64,000 bases of DNA from Rhodospirillales bacterium BBD 1991-14 (lineage in GTDB: Bacteria > Pseudomonadota > Alphaproteobacteria > Kiloniellales > Kiloniellaceae), in contig LYSY01000002.1 of NCBI GenBank assembly GCA_001657395.1, forward strand, positions 62,001 to 126,000. Direction: 5' to 3'. The notes under the pieces are model-generated. The model did no database searches and was not told the DNA's origin. It was given only the letters and a program-made list of their open reading frames with translations. Each line of letters begins with the position of its first letter. The stretch's first letter is position 1. The translations under genes and the position numbers were made by a program. Positions 63,508-64,000 of this stretch are shown here, one piece after another.

Positions 63508-64000
63508 TCAGAGACCACCCCACTCGATCCGGAAGTGTTCCGGAAACGGGCCGCCGGCGAAGTCGATCTGGCCGCCGGGCCCGGCCTTGCGCCGCAGTCC
63601 GGGCTTCAGGACGACCTGGCGAACGGCTTCGGGAATGGCAACGTTCCCGAGGTGGCCGCCGAGACAGGCATGATGGCCAAAACCAAAATGCATGTAGGAA
63701 GACGCCGGCCGATCGCCCTTGAAGTCGTCAGGGTCTGGCATCAGGTCAGGATCGAACATCGCCGAACCTGTACAGGCGGCGACGAGCGTCCCGGCCTTGA
63801 CTGTCTGCGCATAGGGCGTGCCCGTGCCGATCTCGCGGTCGACTTCTGCGAAGCGAAACTGAATTGTGGTGATCGGATTGAATCGCAAGGCCTCGAAAAC
63901 GATGCCGTCGAAGCGCGCGATATCGTTTGCCTGCGCAGCGGCGCGCGCCTCTTCCAGACGCGACGGAACTCCGAGCAGCTGATCCACAGCCTGGACGATT
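63508..64000 (-). CDS. cytochrome P450, C-terminal part (continues beyond the window)
   Basis: The C-terminal ~164 residues of a P450 monooxygenase. The haem-binding loop is FGFGHHACLGG with the Cys ligand, preceded by the ExxR helix in FEALRFNP. The reading frame is open to the last base of the window, upstream of a GTG at 63987, so the 5' end lies outside. Soluble bacterial P450s of this type (CYP class I) are about 400 residues. Substrate unknown. The loop has Gly-His-His before the Cys, which is slightly unusual. Confidence 0.87.
   Translation of the reverse strand, partial: IVQAVDQLLGVPSRLEEARAAAQANDIARFDGIVFEALRFNPITTIQFRFAEVDREIGTGTPYAQTVKAGTLVAACTGSAMFDPDLMPDPDDFKGDRPASSYMHFGFGHHACLGGHLGNVAIPEAVRQVVLKPGLRRKAGPGGQIDFAGGPFPEHFRIEWGGL

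Overview
The window is a chromosomal stretch of a GC-rich alphaproteobacterium, most likely a member of the Rhodospirillales or a close relative. This is inferred from gene content and order. The clues are an ECF11-type RpoE/ChrR pair, a complete System I cytochrome c maturation operon (ccmABCDEFGHI), an IalB-family protein, a DUF1127 protein, an AnsA-type asparaginase, the yggT-DUF167-folD cluster and a PAS_5-like protein. No species-level marker is present.

Layout. (1) 1-2.58 kb: a more AT-rich accessory patch with a TIR/deoxyribosyltransferase-like protein, a winged-helix protein resembling plasmid replication proteins, iteron-like repeats and a decayed ORF. (2) 2.58-6.83 kb: an SDR, a CmcJ/NvfI-like oxygenase, DUF1330 and ABM-monooxygenase genes opposite a LysR regulator, then a LysE exporter. 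(3) 6.85-10.1 kb: an ArsR-SRPBCC-ClpP operon, two divergent XRE regulators and a DUF1127 protein. (4) 10.1-16.5 kb: methyltransferase, quinone oxidoreductase, asparaginase, SpoU-type RNA methyltransferase, a first azlCD pair with a CGNR regulator, and RidA. (5) 16.6-22.7 kb: rpoE-chrR, an IalB-like protein, rlmN, two small paralogous membrane proteins, a resolvase-like protein that seems to lack its active site, and argG. (6) 22.8-30.2 kb: a second azlCD pair with an AraC regulator, a PAS protein, alternative oxidase, NnrU, DUF3253, folD, a truncated DUF167 gene, yggT and tRNA-Ala. (7) 30.2-34.9 kb: a WYL regulator, an unknown protein and a polar amino-acid ABC transporter. (8) 35-42.4 kb: the ccm operon. 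(9) 42.6-44.7 kb: a response regulator/histidine kinase pair followed by two tandem structured elements. (10) 44.9-53.7 kb: a seven-gene LIV-type ABC transporter operon framed by two acyl-CoA ligases. (11) 54-64 kb: mmsA and a divergent LysR, PPK2, an alpha/beta hydrolase, a TPR protein, aconitase and the 3' end of a cytochrome P450 gene that runs off the right edge.

Many genes sit in tight operons with 4-nt (ATGA/GTGA) or 11-nt overlaps. Several intergenic regions carry palindromic repeats or candidate operators. The most interesting items are the paired 18-bp operators at the azlCD/CGNR promoter, a resolvase fold that appears catalytically dead, the near-consensus ECF11 promoter upstream of rpoE, the tandem structured element after the histidine kinase, the truncated DUF167 gene and the TIR-like protein on the AT-rich edge. 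No CRISPR array, transposase, integrase or rRNA gene was seen.
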